Shown here: positions 35,006 through 46,087 of the stretch, one piece after another
Position numbering within the stretch: the first letter of the stretch is position 1
How the letters are laid out: every line of letters begins with the position of its first letter
Origin: Mycolicibacterium crocinum
Lineage (GTDB): Bacteria; Actinomycetota; Actinomycetes; Mycobacteriales; Mycobacteriaceae
Length of the DNA: 64,000 nucleotides
Assembly (NCBI RefSeq): GCF_022370635.2
Contig: NZ_CP092362.2
Coordinates: 2,666,001-2,730,000 of the forward strand
Direction of reading: 5' to 3'
Notes under the pieces: generated by a model
What the model was told of the DNA's origin: nothing
What the model saw: only the letters and a program-made list of their open reading frames with translations
The model's database searches: none
Translations under genes and position numbers: made by a program

Positions 35006-36841
35006 GTGGCATCGTCTTCGGCGCCGGTGCATCCCTACCGCTGGCTGGCGCTGTTCCTGGTCCTGCTCATCGGGGTGTACCTGCTGGTCTTCCTGACCGG
35101 GGACAAGCGCACCAGCCCCAAGCTGGGCATCGACCTGCAGGGCGGAACCCGCGTCACCCTGACGGCACGCACGCCGGACGGATCCCGTCCCACCCGTGAC
35201 GCGCTCAATCAGGCGCAGCAGATCATCGGTGCCCGCGTCAACGGCCTGGGCGTGTCGGGCTCCGAAGTCGTGATCGACGGCGACAACCTCGTCATCACCG
35301 TTCCCGGCAACGACGGCAACGAGGCCCGCAACCTGGGTCAGACCGCGCGGCTGTTCATCCGCCCGGTGATCGGTCAGCCGATCCCCGTCGAAGCCATCAA
35401 GCAGCAGATGCAGGCGGCAGGCGCGCCCGGCGCCGGCGGCCCGGGGGGGCCGGTGCCCCCACCGGCACCCGGCGCACCCGCTCCCGGGGCACCCGCACCC
35501 GCACCGGCTGAAGCCGGCGGCGCGCCGCCCGCCGCACCGGCGCCGGCACCTGCTCCGGCGCCGCAGCCACGTCCGTACCCCGAGGAGCCGGCCCCGTCGC
35601 CGACACCGGCCCCGCCCGCGCCTGCGCCCGGCCCCGGTCAGCCGCCGACGGCCGCCCCGGCGCCCCCCGCGCCCGGCCAGCCGGCCCCGCCCGGACAACC
35701 CGCCCCGCCGGACCCGCGTAAGGATCTGGCCGCCCGCATCAGCTTCGAGAAGCAACTGCGGCAGAGCACCAACCAGAACCTGCTGCTGATCGCCGTGCAG
35801 TACATGGCGGGCAAGTGCGACCAGCCGGACATCCTGGCCGGTAACGACGACCCGAATCTGCCGCTGGTGGCCTGCTCGCAGGACCACAAGTACATCTACG
35901 TGTTGGATAAGTCGATCATCAGCGGTGACGAGATCAAGGACGCGTCGTCCGGCTTCGACCAGCAGAGCGGCGCCTACGTCGTCAACGTCGAGTTCAAGGA
36001 GAAGGCCTCCACCACGTGGGCGGACTTCACCGCCGCCAACATCGGCACCCAGACCGCGTTCACGCTCGACTCCCAGGTGGTCAGCGCGCCGCAGATCCGC
36101 GAGGCCATCCCCGGCGGACGCACTCAGATCAGCGGTGGCAACCCGCCGTTCACCGCCGACACCGCCAAACAACTGGCCAACGTCCTCAAGTACGGGTCGC
36201 TGCCGTTGTCCTTCGAATCGTCGGAGGCCGAAACCGTCTCGGCGACACTGGGATTGGCGTCGCTTCGGGCAGGTCTGATTGCAGGCGCCATCGGTCTGGC
36301 GCTGGTGTTGCTGTACTCGCTGCTCTACTACCGGGTGCTGGGACTGTTGACAGCGCTGTCGCTGGTCGCTTCCGGTGCAATGGTGTTCGGCATCCTGGTG
36401 TTGCTCGGCAGATACATCAACTACACCCTCGACCTGGCCGGCATCGCCGGTCTGATCATCGGTATCGGCACCACCGCCGACTCGTTCGTGGTGTTCTTCG
36501 AACGCATCAAAGACGAGATCCGAGAAGGGCGTTCGTTCCGCTCGGCGGTGCCGCGCGGTTGGGCACGCGCCCGTAAGACGATCCTGTCCGGCAACGCGGT
36601 CACCTTCCTGGCCGCCGCGGTGCTGTACTTCCTGGCCGTCGGCCAGGTGAAGGGCTTCGCGTTCACCCTGGGCCTGACCACCATCCTCGACGTCGTCGTG
36701 GTGTTCCTGGTGACCTGGCCGATGGTGTACCTGGCGTCGAAGTCGCCGACGATGGCCAAACCGGCATTCAACGGTCTCGGCGCGGTGCAGCAGATCGCCC
36801 GGGAACGGCGAGCCGCCGCCACTGCGACGGGACGGAGGTAA
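35006..36841 (+). CDS. secD: Protein translocase subunit SecD, with a Pro/Ala-rich insertion
   Basis: The 611-residue membrane protein uses the proton gradient to aid Sec export with SecF. It has an N-terminal helix ([20 protein letters not shown]) and [16 protein letters not shown]. An extracytoplasmic region follows, broken at about residues 135-237 by a low-complexity Pro/Ala/Gly stretch of about 100 residues. The C-terminal block of helices carries [20 protein letters not shown] with the conserved Asp, and [17 protein letters not shown]. Mycobacterial SecD proteins have a proline-rich segment here, so the insert is family-like but long. It begins after AGGAGAG with a GTG. secF follows after six bases. 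Confidence 0.96.
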   Translation: MASSSAPVHPYRWLALFLVLLIGVYLLVFLTGDKRTSPKLGIDLQGGTRVTLTARTPDGSRPTRDALNQAQQIIGARVNGLGVSGSEVVIDGDNLVITVPGNDGNEARNLGQTARLFIRPVIGQPIPVEAIKQQMQAAGAPGAGGPGGPVPPPAPGAPAPGAPAPAPAEAGGAPPAAPAPAPAPAPQPRPYPEEPAPSPTPAPPAPAPGPGQPPTAAPAPPAPGQPAPPGQPAPPDPRKDLAARISFEKQLRQSTNQNLLLIAVQYMAGKCDQPDILAGNDDPNLPLVACSQDHKYIYVLDKSIISGDEIKDASSGFDQQSGAYVVNVEFKEKASTTWADFTAANIGTQTAFTLDSQVVSAPQIREAIPGGRTQISGGNPPFTADTAKQLANVLKYGSLPLSFESSEAETVSATLGLASLRAGLIAGAIGLALVLLYSLLYYRVLGLLTALSLVASGAMVFGILVLLGRYINYTLDLAGIAGLIIGIGTTADSFVVFFERIKDEIREGRSFRSAVPRGWARARKTILSGNAVTFLAAAVLYFLAVGQVKGFAFTLGLTTILDVVVVFLVTWPMVYLASKSPTMAKPAFNGLGAVQQIARERRAAATATGRR

Positions 36842-36847
36842 CCCACC

Positions 36848-38122
36848 ATGGCCAAAGACGCCGCAGACGACACTTCAGTAGATTCAAAATCCACCGCCGT
36901 CGAAGCACCCGATCTGGAGACCGTCGACACCAGCGGCGCGCCCAAGCACGGCTTCTTCGTTCGGCTCTACACCGGCACCGGCGCCTTCGAGGTCATCGGC
37001 AGGCGCAAGATGTGGTACGCCATCAGCGGCGTGATCGTGCTGGCGTGCATCCTGTCCATCGCGCTGAAGGGCTTCACCTTCGGTATCGATTTCCAGGGCG
37101 GCACGAAGGTTTCGATGCCGACGGCCGGCCAGAACGGCACCGTCACCACCCAGCAGGTCGAAGACGTCTTCAGTAAGACGCTCGGCCGGGCACCGGAGTC
37201 CGTCGTGCTCGTCGGCAACGGCGGCTCGGCGACCGTGCAGATCCGGTCGGAGGCGCTGACCAATCAGCAGACCGAGCAGCTGCGGAACGCGTTGTTCGAT
37301 GCCTTCAAGCCCAAGGCTGGCAATGGACAACCCGACAAGGCGACGATCAGCGATTCGGCGGTGTCGGAGACCTGGGGTGACCAGATCACCAAGAAGGCGC
37401 TGATCGCGCTCGGGGTGTTCCTGGTGCTCGCCGCCATCTACATCACCTTCCGCTACGAGCGGTACATGGCGATCTCGGCACTCGCGACCCTGGTATTCGA
37501 CCTCGTCGTCACGGCCGGGGTGTATTCGATCGTCGGCTTCGAGGTCACGCCGGCGACGGTGATCGGTCTGCTCACGATTTTGGGCTTCTCGCTCTACGAC
37601 ACGGTCATCGTGTTCGACAAGGTCGAGGAGAACACCCACGGCTTCGAACACACCACCCGCAGAACGTTCGCCGAACAAGCCAACCTCGCGGTCAACCAGA
37701 CCTTCATGCGATCGATCAACACCAGCCTTATCTCGGTGCTGCCGATCGTGGCGCTGATCGTGGTCGCGGTGTGGCTGCTCGGTGTCGGCACGCTGATGGA
37801 CCTGGCGCTGGTGCAGCTGGTCGGTGTCATTGTCGGTACGTATTCGTCGATTTTCTTCGCGACCCCGCTGCTGGTGTCGCTGCGCGAACGGACCGATCTG
37901 GTGCGCACCCACACCCGCCGGGTGCTCAACCGCCGCAAGCCTTCTGCGACGGCCAGCGACGTCGTCACCGGCGGCGCCGCCGATCTGGACGAGGCCGCCG
38001 AGGCGGTCCCGGCCGAGGCGGCCATCGGTGGCACACCGAGCGTGGGCAACAAGCCCTCGCCGGGTGCCCGTCCGGCCCGTCCCGGCCGGCCGACCGGCAA
38101 ACGCAGCCCCCGCGGGCGATAG
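36848..38122 (+). CDS. secF: Protein translocase subunit SecF
   Basis: The 424-residue protein has the SecF layout: six helices with the first periplasmic loop between helix 1 and 2. FTFGIDFQGGTKVSMPTAG is the conserved GIDFxGG motif. TPATVIGLLTILGFSLYDTV and IVFDKVEENTHGF carry the Asp and Arg-contact region, and MRSINTSLISVLPIVALIVV follows. The C-terminal 70 residues are Ala/Pro/Arg-rich and cytoplasmic. It partners SecD and lies in the yajC-secD-secF operon. Confidence 0.96.
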   Translation: MAKDAADDTSVDSKSTAVEAPDLETVDTSGAPKHGFFVRLYTGTGAFEVIGRRKMWYAISGVIVLACILSIALKGFTFGIDFQGGTKVSMPTAGQNGTVTTQQVEDVFSKTLGRAPESVVLVGNGGSATVQIRSEALTNQQTEQLRNALFDAFKPKAGNGQPDKATISDSAVSETWGDQITKKALIALGVFLVLAAIYITFRYERYMAISALATLVFDLVVTAGVYSIVGFEVTPATVIGLLTILGFSLYDTVIVFDKVEENTHGFEHTTRRTFAEQANLAVNQTFMRSINTSLISVLPIVALIVVAVWLLGVGTLMDLALVQLVGVIVGTYSSIFFATPLLVSLRERTDLVRTHTRRVLNRRKPSATASDVVTGGAADLDEAAEAVPAEAAIGGTPSVGNKPSPGARPARPGRPTGKRSPRGR

Positions 38123-38128
38123 CGCGTC

Positions 38129-39781
38129 ATGGCAGTCAGGCGCCGGGGCGCCGCCGCTGTCGCAGTGGCCGCTGTTCTGGGGTTGATCGCGCCGGGCCTC
38201 TTGACGTCGTGTTCGGGGAGCCCGGCCGACCAGATCAACTACGCCGTCGACGGCATGCTGGTCTCCTACAACACCAATACGGTGCGTGGGGCGGCGTCGG
38301 CGGGGCCGCAGGCGTTCGCTCGCGTGCTCACCGGGTTCAACTTCCATGGACCCGACGGACAGGTGTTGGCCGATCACGACTTCGGGTCGGTGTCGGTGGT
38401 GGGCCGTGATCCGCTGGTGCTCGACTACCAAATCGCCGACAACGCCGTGTATTCCGACGGCAAACCGGTGACGTGTGACGACATGGTGCTGGCGTGGGCC
38501 GCGCAGTCGGGGCGGTTCCCGGCCTTCGACGCCGCCGGCCGCGCCGGCTACCTCGACATCGACACCATCGACTGCCAGCCGGGGCAGAAGAAGGCCCGGG
38601 TGACGTACTTTCCCGGCCGGGCCATCACCGACTATCTGCAGCTGTTCACCGCCACGTCGATGATGCCGTCGCATGTGCTGGGTGACGTGCTCGGTGTCGA
38701 CATCACCCGCACGATTCAGGGCGGCGACCCGGCGGCCGTCGACCGCATCGCCCAGGCGTGGAACACGACGTGGGACCTCAAGCCCGGTGTCGACCTGAAG
38801 CGCTTTCCGTCCGCGGGGCCCTACAAGATCGACTCGGTGCTGCCCGAGGGTGCGGTCGTGTTGACCGCCAACGATCGCTGGTGGGGTGCCAAGCCGATCA
38901 CCAAGCGAATCACGGTGTGGCCACGCGGCGTCGACGTGCAGGACCGGATCAACAACGGCACGTTTCAGGTCGTCGACGTGGCCACCGGATCGTCGGGCAC
39001 GCTGACCACGCCCGACGGCTACGACCGCCACCAGTTGCCGTCCGGCGGGATCGAGCAGCTGATCTTCGCTCCGGACGGACCGCTGGCGGCGACACCGGCC
39101 CGGCGCGCGGTCGCGCTGTGCACCCCCCGCGACCTCATCGCACTGAACGCCGAGTCGCCGATCTCGAACGTCCGGCTCAACCCGGCCAGCGACGACGCGT
39201 TCAGCGCGATCGAAGGCGTGGCGATCGGCGCCGACTTCGGTCCGGCCAACCCCGACGCCGCTCGCGACGCTCTGGGCGGCCAGCCGCTGACCGTGCGGAT
39301 CGGCTACCAGGCGCCCAACCCGCGACTGGCAGCGACCGTCGGCGCCATCACCAAATCGTGTGCCGCCGCCGGCATCACCGTCGTCGATGCGACCTCCGAT
39401 TCGGCGGGGCCGCAAGCGCTGCGGGACGGCAAGCTGGACGTGCTGCTGGCCAGCACCGGCGGTGCGACGGGCAGCGGGTCGACGGGATCGTCGGCGCTGG
39501 ATGCGTACACGCTGTTCGCCGGCAACGGCAACAACCTGCCGCGGTACTCCAACCCCCAGATCGACGGCATCATCTCCGCACTGGCCATCACCTCCGATTC
39601 GAAGGAACAGGCCCGGCTGTTGGCCGACAGTTCGCCCATCCTGTGGGGCGACATGCCGACCCTGCCGCTGTACCGTCAGCAGCGCACGGTGCTGGCATCC
39701 AAGAAGATGTACGCCGTCGAGGGCAATCCGACCAAGTGGGGCGCGGGTTGGAACATGGACAGATGGGTGTTCGAGAAATGA
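38129..39781 (+). CDS. ABC transporter substrate-binding lipoprotein (SBP_bac_5 family)
   Basis: The 550-residue protein has a lipoprotein signal ending LLTSCSG (Cys28). The mature part resembles oligopeptide/dipeptide-binding proteins: [39 protein letters not shown] and [20 protein letters not shown]. No permease or ATPase genes are nearby, so it either works with a distant transporter or has another role in the envelope. It is six bases after secF, overlaps apt by four, and corresponds in position to Rv2585c of M. tuberculosis. Confidence 0.9.
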   Translation: MAVRRRGAAAVAVAAVLGLIAPGLLTSCSGSPADQINYAVDGMLVSYNTNTVRGAASAGPQAFARVLTGFNFHGPDGQVLADHDFGSVSVVGRDPLVLDYQIADNAVYSDGKPVTCDDMVLAWAAQSGRFPAFDAAGRAGYLDIDTIDCQPGQKKARVTYFPGRAITDYLQLFTATSMMPSHVLGDVLGVDITRTIQGGDPAAVDRIAQAWNTTWDLKPGVDLKRFPSAGPYKIDSVLPEGAVVLTANDRWWGAKPITKRITVWPRGVDVQDRINNGTFQVVDVATGSSGTLTTPDGYDRHQLPSGGIEQLIFAPDGPLAATPARRAVALCTPRDLIALNAESPISNVRLNPASDDAFSAIEGVAIGADFGPANPDAARDALGGQPLTVRIGYQAPNPRLAATVGAITKSCAAAGITVVDATSDSAGPQALRDGKLDVLLASTGGATGSGSTGSSALDAYTLFAGNGNNLPRYSNPQIDGIISALAITSDSKEQARLLADSSPILWGDMPTLPLYRQQRTVLASKKMYAVEGNPTKWGAGWNMDRWVFEK

Positions 39782-40305
39782 CGGCTTCGGTCACCGACGT
39801 CCTTAAGGCGCTGACCCGCGAGGTGCCCGACTTCCCGGAACCGGGCATCCAATTCAAAGACCTCACCCCGGTGCTGGCCGACCCGCACGGCCTGGCCGTG
39901 GTGACTGACGCGATGGCCGAGATCGCCGAGGGTGCCGACCTGGTCGCCGGCATCGACGCCCGCGGGTTCCTGCTCGGCGGTGCGGTCGCCCATCGTCTCG
40001 GCATCGGTGTGCTGGCCGTCCGCAAGGGCGGAAAGCTGCCCCCGCCGGTGCACAGCGAGACCTACACCCTCGAATACGGCACGGCCACCTTGGAGATCCC
40101 CGCCGACGGGATCGAGCTGGCCGGCCGGCGTGTGGTCATCATCGACGACGTCCTCGCCACCGGTGGGACCCTGGCCGCCGCGCGTGCGTTGCTGACGGCC
40201 GGTGGCGCTGACGTGCCCGCCGCTGCGGTGGTACTGGAACTGCCCGGTCTCGGCGGCCGCGAGAGGGTCGCACCCCTGCAGGTCACCAGCCTGCAAACTA
40301 TCTGA
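39778..40305 (+). CDS. apt: Adenine phosphoribosyltransferase
   Basis: The 175-residue purine-salvage enzyme forms AMP from adenine and PRPP. It shows [40 protein letters not shown] and the PRPP loop [18 protein letters not shown]. The ATG overlaps the preceding stop (ATGA). It lies between the binding-protein gene and rel, as in other mycobacteria. Length is normal. Confidence 0.96.
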   Translation: MTASVTDVLKALTREVPDFPEPGIQFKDLTPVLADPHGLAVVTDAMAEIAEGADLVAGIDARGFLLGGAVAHRLGIGVLAVRKGGKLPPPVHSETYTLEYGTATLEIPADGIELAGRRVVIIDDVLATGGTLAAARALLTAGGADVPAAAVVLELPGLGGRERVAPLQVTSLQTI

Positions 40306-40395
40306 GAGCAGACGGCACCAGCCCAGGCTCGCCACTCGGTCGGTGTGGGGGAGATATCCTCGAAGTCGGTTCGGCAGTGGCGAGGAGGTGACGGC

Positions 40396-42747
40396 ATGGC
40401 AGAGGACAACGGCGCCGTGACCGCGGCGCCCGCGCCGGTCTCCGACGTCCCGCCCACGGAGCCGCGGGCTGAAACCCCGAAGACCACCAGCAGCGCATCG
40501 CGGCGGGTGCGCGCCCGGCTGGCGCGGCGGATGACCTCGCAGCGCAGCACGGTCAACCCGGTCCTCGAACCGCTCGTCGCGGTGCACCGCGAGTTCTACC
40601 CGAAGGCCGACCTGTCGATCCTGCAGCGGGCCTACGAGGTGGCCGAGGCCAAGCACGCCGATCAGATGCGCCGCTCGGGCGACCCGTACATCACCCACCC
40701 GCTGGCCGTCGCGAACATACTGGCCGAGCTGGGTATGGACACCATCACGTTGGTGGCCGCGCTGCTGCACGACACCGTCGAAGACACCGGCTACGCGATG
40801 GAGACGCTGACCACCGACTTCGGTGAAGAGGTCGCCCACCTGGTCGACGGGGTGACCAAGCTGGACAAGGTCGCATTGGGTAACGCGGCCGAGGGCGAAA
40901 CCATCCGCAAGATGATCATCGCGATGGCGCGGGATCCGCGGGTGCTGGTCATCAAGGTGGCCGACCGGTTGCACAACATGCGCACCATGCGGTTCCTGCC
41001 GCCGGAGAAGCAGGCCCGAAAGGCTCGCGAAACGCTGGAAGTCATTGCACCCCTTGCGCATCGGCTGGGTATGGCCACCGTCAAGTGGGAGCTGGAAGAC
41101 CTGTCCTTCGCGATCCTGCATCCCAAACGCTACGAGGAGATCGTCCGGCTGGTCGCCGACCGGGCGCCGTCACGCGACACCTACCTGGCCAAGGTGCGCG
41201 TCGAGATCACCGCCGCGCTGTCCGGGATGAAGATCAACGCCACCGTCGAAGGCAGGCCCAAGCACTACTGGTCGATCTACCAGAAGATGATCGTCAAGGG
41301 CCGCGACTTCGACGACATCCACGACCTGGTCGGTGTCCGGATCCTGTGCGAGGAGATCCGCGACTGCTATGCCGCTGTCGGCGTTGTGCATTCGCTGTGG
41401 CAGCCGATGCCCGGCCGATTCAAGGACTACATCGCCCAGCCGCGGTTCGGGGTGTACCAATCGCTGCACACCACGGTCGTCGGGCCGGAGGGCAAGCCGC
41501 TGGAGGTGCAGATCCGCACCCGCGACATGCACGACACCGCGGAGTTCGGTATCGCGGCGCACTGGCGGTACAAAGAATCCAAGGGCCGCAACGGTGTTCC
41601 CCATCCGCACGCGTCCGCCGAGATCGACGAGACGGCGTGGATGCGCCAGCTTCTGGACTGGCAGCGGGAAGCCGCGGACCCCGGCGAGTTCCTGGAATCG
41701 CTGCGTTACGACCTTGCGGTGCAGGAGATCTTCGTGTTCACCCCGAAGGGGGACGTGGTCACGCTGCCGGCCGGGTCGACGCCGGTCGACTTCGCCTATG
41801 CCGTGCACACCGAGGTCGGCCACCGCTGCATCGGCGCACGGGTCGACGGCCGCCTGGTCGCCTTGGAGCGCAAGCTCGAAAACGGCGAGCGGGTCGAGGT
41901 TTTCACCTCCAAGGCACCCAACGCCGGCCCGTCCCGCGACTGGCAGGGATTCGTGGTGTCCCCGCGGGCCAAAGCCAAGATCCGGCAGTGGTTCGCCAAG
42001 GAGCGCCGGGACGAGGCGCTCGAGGCGGGCAAGGATTCGATCGCCCGCGAGGTGCGTCGGGGCGGGCTGCCGCTGCAGAAACTGGTCAACGCCGAGGCGA
42101 TGTCCGCACTGGCCCAGGAATTGCGGTATGCGGACGTCTCCGCGCTGTACACGGCGGTCGGGGAGGGCCACGTCTCGCCGCGGCACGTCGTGCAGCGGTT
42201 GGTGGCCCAGCTTGGTGGGGCTGAGAGCGCCGAAGACGAACTGGCCGAGCGCTCCACGCCGGCGACCATGCCGGTGCGTCAGCGCAGCACCGACGACACC
42301 GGGGTGGCCGTGCCGGGCGCGCCCGGGGTGCTGACCAAACTGGCCAAGTGTTGCACGCCGGTGCCGGGCGACAACATCATGGGCTTCGTCACCCGCGGCG
42401 GCGGGGTCAGTGTGCACCGCACGGACTGCACGAATGCCGCGTCGTTGCAACAACAGTCGGAGCGCATCATCGAGGTGAACTGGGCGCCGTCGCCGACGTC
42501 GGTTTTCCTGGTGGCCATCCAGGTCGAGGCTCTCGACCGGCACCGGCTGCTTTCCGACGTCACGCGAGTGCTGGCCGACGAGCGGGTCAACATCCTGTCA
42601 GCCTCGGTGACCACGTCCAACGATCGAGTTGCCGTGAGCCGCTTCACTTTCGAGATGGGTGACCCGAAGCACCTGGGCCACGTGCTGAACGCGGTCCGTA
42701 ATGTCGAAGGCGTCTACGACGTCTACCGGGTGACGAGCGCGGCCTGA
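40396..42747 (+). CDS. rel: Bifunctional (p)ppGpp synthetase/hydrolase Rel
   Basis: The 783-residue stringent-response enzyme has an N-terminal HD hydrolase domain ([16 protein letters not shown] near residue 125), and a synthetase domain with [20 protein letters not shown] near 340. The RFKD sequence is of the RxKD type found in bifunctional enzymes. A TGS domain ([20 protein letters not shown]) begins near 446, a conserved Cys pair [14 protein letters not shown] is near 652, and a C-terminal ACT domain follows from about 700. All catalytic elements look intact. The ATG at 40396 follows GAGGAGGTG; an earlier in-frame start at 40345 is less likely. Confidence 0.97.
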   Translation: MAEDNGAVTAAPAPVSDVPPTEPRAETPKTTSSASRRVRARLARRMTSQRSTVNPVLEPLVAVHREFYPKADLSILQRAYEVAEAKHADQMRRSGDPYITHPLAVANILAELGMDTITLVAALLHDTVEDTGYAMETLTTDFGEEVAHLVDGVTKLDKVALGNAAEGETIRKMIIAMARDPRVLVIKVADRLHNMRTMRFLPPEKQARKARETLEVIAPLAHRLGMATVKWELEDLSFAILHPKRYEEIVRLVADRAPSRDTYLAKVRVEITAALSGMKINATVEGRPKHYWSIYQKMIVKGRDFDDIHDLVGVRILCEEIRDCYAAVGVVHSLWQPMPGRFKDYIAQPRFGVYQSLHTTVVGPEGKPLEVQIRTRDMHDTAEFGIAAHWRYKESKGRNGVPHPHASAEIDETAWMRQLLDWQREAADPGEFLESLRYDLAVQEIFVFTPKGDVVTLPAGSTPVDFAYAVHTEVGHRCIGARVDGRLVALERKLENGERVEVFTSKAPNAGPSRDWQGFVVSPRAKAKIRQWFAKERRDEALEAGKDSIAREVRRGGLPLQKLVNAEAMSALAQELRYADVSALYTAVGEGHVSPRHVVQRLVAQLGGAESAEDELAERSTPATMPVRQRSTDDTGVAVPGAPGVLTKLAKCCTPVPGDNIMGFVTRGGGVSVHRTDCTNAASLQQQSERIIEVNWAPSPTSVFLVAIQVEALDRHRLLSDVTRVLADERVNILSASVTTSNDRVAVSRFTFEMGDPKHLGHVLNAVRNVEGVYDVYRVTSAA

Positions 42748-42760
42748 TAACCCCGGGGGT

Positions 42761-43045
42761 CTACGGTCCACCGTTGACGTACCACGCCAGGCAGCCGGGA
42801 TGATTGCGGCAGGCGATGATCGCGGTGGCATCCGGCGCGGCGCCACGCACGCGGGGCTGCGTGGACGGCAAGCTGCAACTCTTCAGGTAGGGATTCCACG
42901 GGATCACGCCGTCGTAGCAGCCCTGCGCGACGGGTGCGGCCTGGGCGGTCGGCGTGTTGAGCAGGGCGGTCGGGGCGAGTAGGAACGCGGCGGCGGCTAG
43001 CGCGCCGCAAACGATACGACTGATTCTTTGCACACTAATGGACAT
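42761..43045 (-). CDS. Small secreted protein, 94 residues
   Basis: The product has a Sec signal peptide (ISRIVCGALAAAAFLLAPTA, then LLNTPTAQA) with cleavage likely after AQA. The mature part of about 60 residues has four Cys (GCYDGVIPWNPYLKSCSLPS and IACRNHPGCLAWY), probably two disulfides. I recognise no family. It is convergent with rel and divergent from another small secreted protein gene. Confidence 0.72.
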   Translation of the reverse strand: MSISVQRISRIVCGALAAAAFLLAPTALLNTPTAQAAPVAQGCYDGVIPWNPYLKSCSLPSTQPRVRGAAPDATAIIACRNHPGCLAWYVNGGP

Positions 43046-43170
43046 AACGTGCCGTCCAACGCCCCTGCGCCCCAGATTATTTCAACGCGATAGCCGGAAT
43101 ATTCAGTCGACGCAACGATCTTGTATCCAAGCGTGTTCAGTGCCAGGACCAACTTGGAAAGAGATTGAAT

Positions 43171-43410
43171 ATGAAGCGCTTTCACGTGTTGTCCGCCACC
43201 GTCGGGGCTGGCGCCCTCATCTCGCTAGGGGCATTTGCCGCCGTAGCCGTCGATCCGCAGCCGTCCGATTCGTTCATCAGCTCGGAGATGTCGACCGGGG
43301 TCACCGTGACCCAGTCGCCGAATCAACCCGCCGGCCAGCTCCCCGTCGCCACACCGGCCATCAAGGGGCCCGCGCCGTTGCCGACCGAAGAGCAGGGACT
43401 GCCCGGCTAA
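43171..43410 (+). CDS. Small secreted Pro-rich protein
   Basis: The ATG at 43171 follows GAAAGAG and gives 79 residues. An N-terminal signal (LSATVGAGALISLGAFAAVA) is followed by a short, unstructured, Pro/Ser/Thr-rich mature region ending PLPTEEQGLPG. No Cys and no recognised domain. It is divergent from the Cys-rich secreted protein at 42761; 125 bases between them hold both promoters, but no clear hexamers were seen. Confidence 0.65.
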   Translation: MKRFHVLSATVGAGALISLGAFAAVAVDPQPSDSFISSEMSTGVTVTQSPNQPAGQLPVATPAIKGPAPLPTEEQGLPG

Positions 43411-43420
43411 GGGTTCCCGC

Positions 43421-44416
43421 TCAGTTCAGCCGGATCGACTTGATCGTGACCGGTCTCGCCGGCTTCCCGTCGTGGGAACCGTCGGCGATACCGGTCGCGG
43501 CAAGGTCGTCGACGATCGCGAAACCGGTCTTGTCGACCTGGCCGAACACGGTGTACGTCGGCGGCAGCATCGAATCTTTGTAGACGATGAAGAACTGGCT
43601 GCCGTTGGTGTCGGGTCCGGCGTTCGCCATGGCCAGCGTGCCACGCGGATATTTGACGGCCTGTCTGAGTTGCGGGTCGAACGGCCGGAATTGGTTCGTG
43701 GGGTACTCGTTGGCGAACCGGTAACCCGGCCCGCCCCTGCCCTGGCCGGTCGGGTCGCCGCATTGCAGCACCGACATCGACGGTTCGTCGGTGAGCCGAT
43801 GGCAGGGCGTGTTGTCGAAATAGTTCTGCTGCACCAGGCTCTCGAAGCTGTTGACCGTGCACGGCGCCTTGGCCCTGTCGAGGTGCACGACGATCGGCCC
43901 GGCGTTGGTGACGATCGTCGCGTCGGCCGTCGCCGGCGTGGTCGGCGTTCTGCCGGGCACCGGCGGCTTGACCGGCTTGTCGGCCGGAGTGGCCGTGGCC
44001 GGGTATTGGCAGTTCGCGCCGAGGGTGGCCGGCGGATTGAACGGCGGCAGTTGACCGCTCCCGCCCGGCATGGTGCGTGGGATGCCGGCCCCGCCGGTCT
44101 TCTCCAGCTCCCGAGCCATCCAGGAGAAGAAGACCACCCCGGCGAGGATCACCACGATGCTCAGAACCGTCACCAGATAGCTGATCACCAGCCCCGCGAT
44201 GGCCAGGCCGCGGCCTTCCTCACCGGATTTCTTGATCTGCGACAGCGAGATGTGGCCGAACACGATGCCCAGCGGGGCGAACACGAACGCACAGATCAGC
44301 GACGCGATCGCCATCCCGTTGGTCGGCGGCGGCGCCGGATAGGGATACGGCCCGGGCCCGTACGGCGAGCCGTAGTGCGGTGGCGGCGGCGGGTAGTACG
44401 GCGGAGGCTCGCTCAT
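43421..44416 (-). CDS. Membrane-anchored cyclophilin-type peptidyl-prolyl isomerase with DUF4190 domain
   Basis: The 331-residue protein has a Pro/Tyr-rich cytoplasmic tail (EPPPYYPPPPPHYGSPYGPG), a DUF4190-type two-helix region (MAIASLICAFVFAPLGIVFG and LVISYLVTVLSIVVILAGVV), a linker, and a C-terminal cyclophilin domain with NTPCHRLTDEPSMSVLQCGD, GRGGPGYRFANEYPTNQF and NAGPDTNGSQFFIVYKDS. The HR of the active site and the GSQFF strand are present. It would isomerise proline bonds outside the membrane. It is seven bases downstream of a paralogous ppiB gene. Confidence 0.9.
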   Translation of the reverse strand: MSEPPPYYPPPPPHYGSPYGPGPYPYPAPPPTNGMAIASLICAFVFAPLGIVFGHISLSQIKKSGEEGRGLAIAGLVISYLVTVLSIVVILAGVVFFSWMARELEKTGGAGIPRTMPGGSGQLPPFNPPATLGANCQYPATATPADKPVKPPVPGRTPTTPATADATIVTNAGPIVVHLDRAKAPCTVNSFESLVQQNYFDNTPCHRLTDEPSMSVLQCGDPTGQGRGGPGYRFANEYPTNQFRPFDPQLRQAVKYPRGTLAMANAGPDTNGSQFFIVYKDSMLPPTYTVFGQVDKTGFAIVDDLAATGIADGSHDGKPARPVTIKSIRLN

Positions 44417-44422
44417 CAGCGG

Positions 44423-45310
44423 CTAGTCCAGCAGGATCGACTTGATCCGCACATCCGTCGCCGGCTTGCCGTCCTGACCTCCGCCGGCCACCCCGCCCGC
44501 GGCGATCTTGTCCAACGTCGCCAGGCCCGTCGCGTCGATCGTGCCGAACGCGGTGTAGTTGGGCGGCAACTGCGAATCCTTGTAGACCAGGAAGAACTGG
44601 CTGCCGTTGGTGCCCGGCCCGGCGTTTGCCATGGCCAGCGTGCCGCGCGGGTAGACCACCGGCTGCTGCAGGGCCGGGTCGTTCGGCGGGTACTGGTCGG
44701 TGGGGTACTCATTGGCGAACTGGTAGCCAGGTCCGCCGGTTCCGTTGCCCGTCGGGTCGCCGCACTGCAGCACCGACAGCGACGGTGACGTGGTCAGCCG
44801 GTGGCAGGGGGTGTCGTTGAAGTAGCCCTTCTGGGCCAGGCTGGCGAAGCTGTTGACCGTGCACGGAGCCTTCGCATTGTCCAGCACCAGGCCGAGGTTG
44901 CCCTGATTGGTGCTCATGCTGGCGCTGACCGTCGCGGGGCTGGTGGGCACCTTGCCGCTGCGGGGCGCGTCGACCTTCTTCGCGGCCGGCTCCGGTGATG
45001 CCGGGTACTGGCAGTTGGAGCCCAGGTTCGCGCTGGGCTTGAACGCCGGCAGGCCGCCGGCGGCGGGCAGAGCGGTGGTCGGCGCATCGGACTCGACCGG
45101 GGCGGTACTGGTGGCGCCCGACGCGGTCTTGTCCTTAACGTCCTTGTTCGTCAGCACGAACGTGACGACCAGGGCCGCGGCCACCGCGATCGCGACGATG
45201 CCGCCGATCACGACGAACAACTGTCGGCGCTTCTCCTGTTGAGCACGGCGCTCAAGCTGTCGCTCGAGCTTGCGCTTGGCTGTCGCACGTCGCTGTTCGT
45301 TGGTGGGCAC
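44423..45310 (-). CDS. ppiB: Membrane-anchored cyclophilin-type peptidyl-prolyl isomerase PpiB
   Basis: The 295-residue protein has a basic cytoplasmic N terminus ([20 protein letters not shown]), one helix ([20 protein letters not shown]), a Ser/Thr/Pro linker, and a cyclophilin domain with [40 protein letters not shown] and [19 protein letters not shown]. It matches ppiB (Rv2582) of M. tuberculosis in layout and position opposite rel. Its cyclophilin half is closely similar to the next gene, pointing to tandem duplication with different anchors. Confidence 0.92.
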   Translation of the reverse strand: MPTNEQRRATAKRKLERQLERRAQQEKRRQLFVVIGGIVAIAVAAALVVTFVLTNKDVKDKTASGATSTAPVESDAPTTALPAAGGLPAFKPSANLGSNCQYPASPEPAAKKVDAPRSGKVPTSPATVSASMSTNQGNLGLVLDNAKAPCTVNSFASLAQKGYFNDTPCHRLTTSPSLSVLQCGDPTGNGTGGPGYQFANEYPTDQYPPNDPALQQPVVYPRGTLAMANAGPGTNGSQFFLVYKDSQLPPNYTAFGTIDATGLATLDKIAAGGVAGGGQDGKPATDVRIKSILLD

Positions 45311-45418
45311 CGTGGTGGTCCTCCGTTGAGTTGCGGTTGAGTCGGCAACGAGTGTGCCAGTTCATGCTGAAGACACCGGCCACGACCCTCGCCAACAGGG
45401 GATGGGAAACTGGACGAC

Positions 45419-46087
45419 GTGTTGCTCACCGGGTTTCCGGCCGGCATGTTGGCGTGCAATTGCTACGTGCTGGCCCCACGCGCCGGGGCCGACGCCATCG
45501 TCGTCGACCCAGGCCAGCGTGCTTTTGCCACCCTGCGGCGCATTCTCGACGAGAATCGGCTGACCCCGGCCGCGGTTCTGCTCACCCATGGGCACATCGA
45601 CCACATCTGGTCGGCGCAGAAGGTGGGCGACACGTTCGGCTGCCCGGTGTACATCCACCCCGAGGACCGCTTCATGCTGGCCGACCCGATCCGTGGGTTC
45701 GGTCCCCGGCTGGGTCAGATCGCGCTCGGAGCGCTGTTCCGGGAGCCGAAACAGGTAGTCGAACTGCACCGCGACGGGGACAAGATCGAACTCGGTGGCA
45801 TCACGGTGACCGTCGACCACACGCCGGGCCACACGAAGGGGTCGGTGGTGTTCCGGGTGGATCGCGCCGGAGGACGGGATCCGATGGCGTTCACCGGCGA
45901 CACGCTGTTCAAACAATCGGTCGGCCGTACCGATCTGCCGGGCGGCAGCGGCCGCGACCTGCTGGGCTCGATCGTCGAAAAATTGCTGGTGCTCGACGAC
46001 GACACCCTGGTATTACCGGGACACGGCGCATCCACGACGATCGGCCTCGAACGCCGTACCAACCCATTTCTCGAAGGTCTGAAGTGA
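45419..46087 (+). CDS. MBL-fold metallo-hydrolase (glyoxalase II-like)
   Basis: The 222-residue protein has the metallo-beta-lactamase fold with [18 protein letters not shown] (HxHxDH ligands), [35 protein letters not shown] and [12 protein letters not shown], giving all usual His/Asp metal ligands. Glyoxalase II-like thioester hydrolases share these motifs, but the substrate is not certain. The GTG start is divergent from ppiB. The stop overlaps the hisS GTG by four bases, as in the Rv2581c-hisS pair of M. tuberculosis. Confidence 0.92.
   Translation: MLLTGFPAGMLACNCYVLAPRAGADAIVVDPGQRAFATLRRILDENRLTPAAVLLTHGHIDHIWSAQKVGDTFGCPVYIHPEDRFMLADPIRGFGPRLGQIALGALFREPKQVVELHRDGDKIELGGITVTVDHTPGHTKGSVVFRVDRAGGRDPMAFTGDTLFKQSVGRTDLPGGSGRDLLGSIVEKLLVLDDDTLVLPGHGASTTIGLERRTNPFLEGLK

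Noticed and set aside
36884..39415. An 843-residue minus-strand open frame across secF and the binding lipoprotein gene
   Set aside because: Shadow of well-supported genes on the plus strand.
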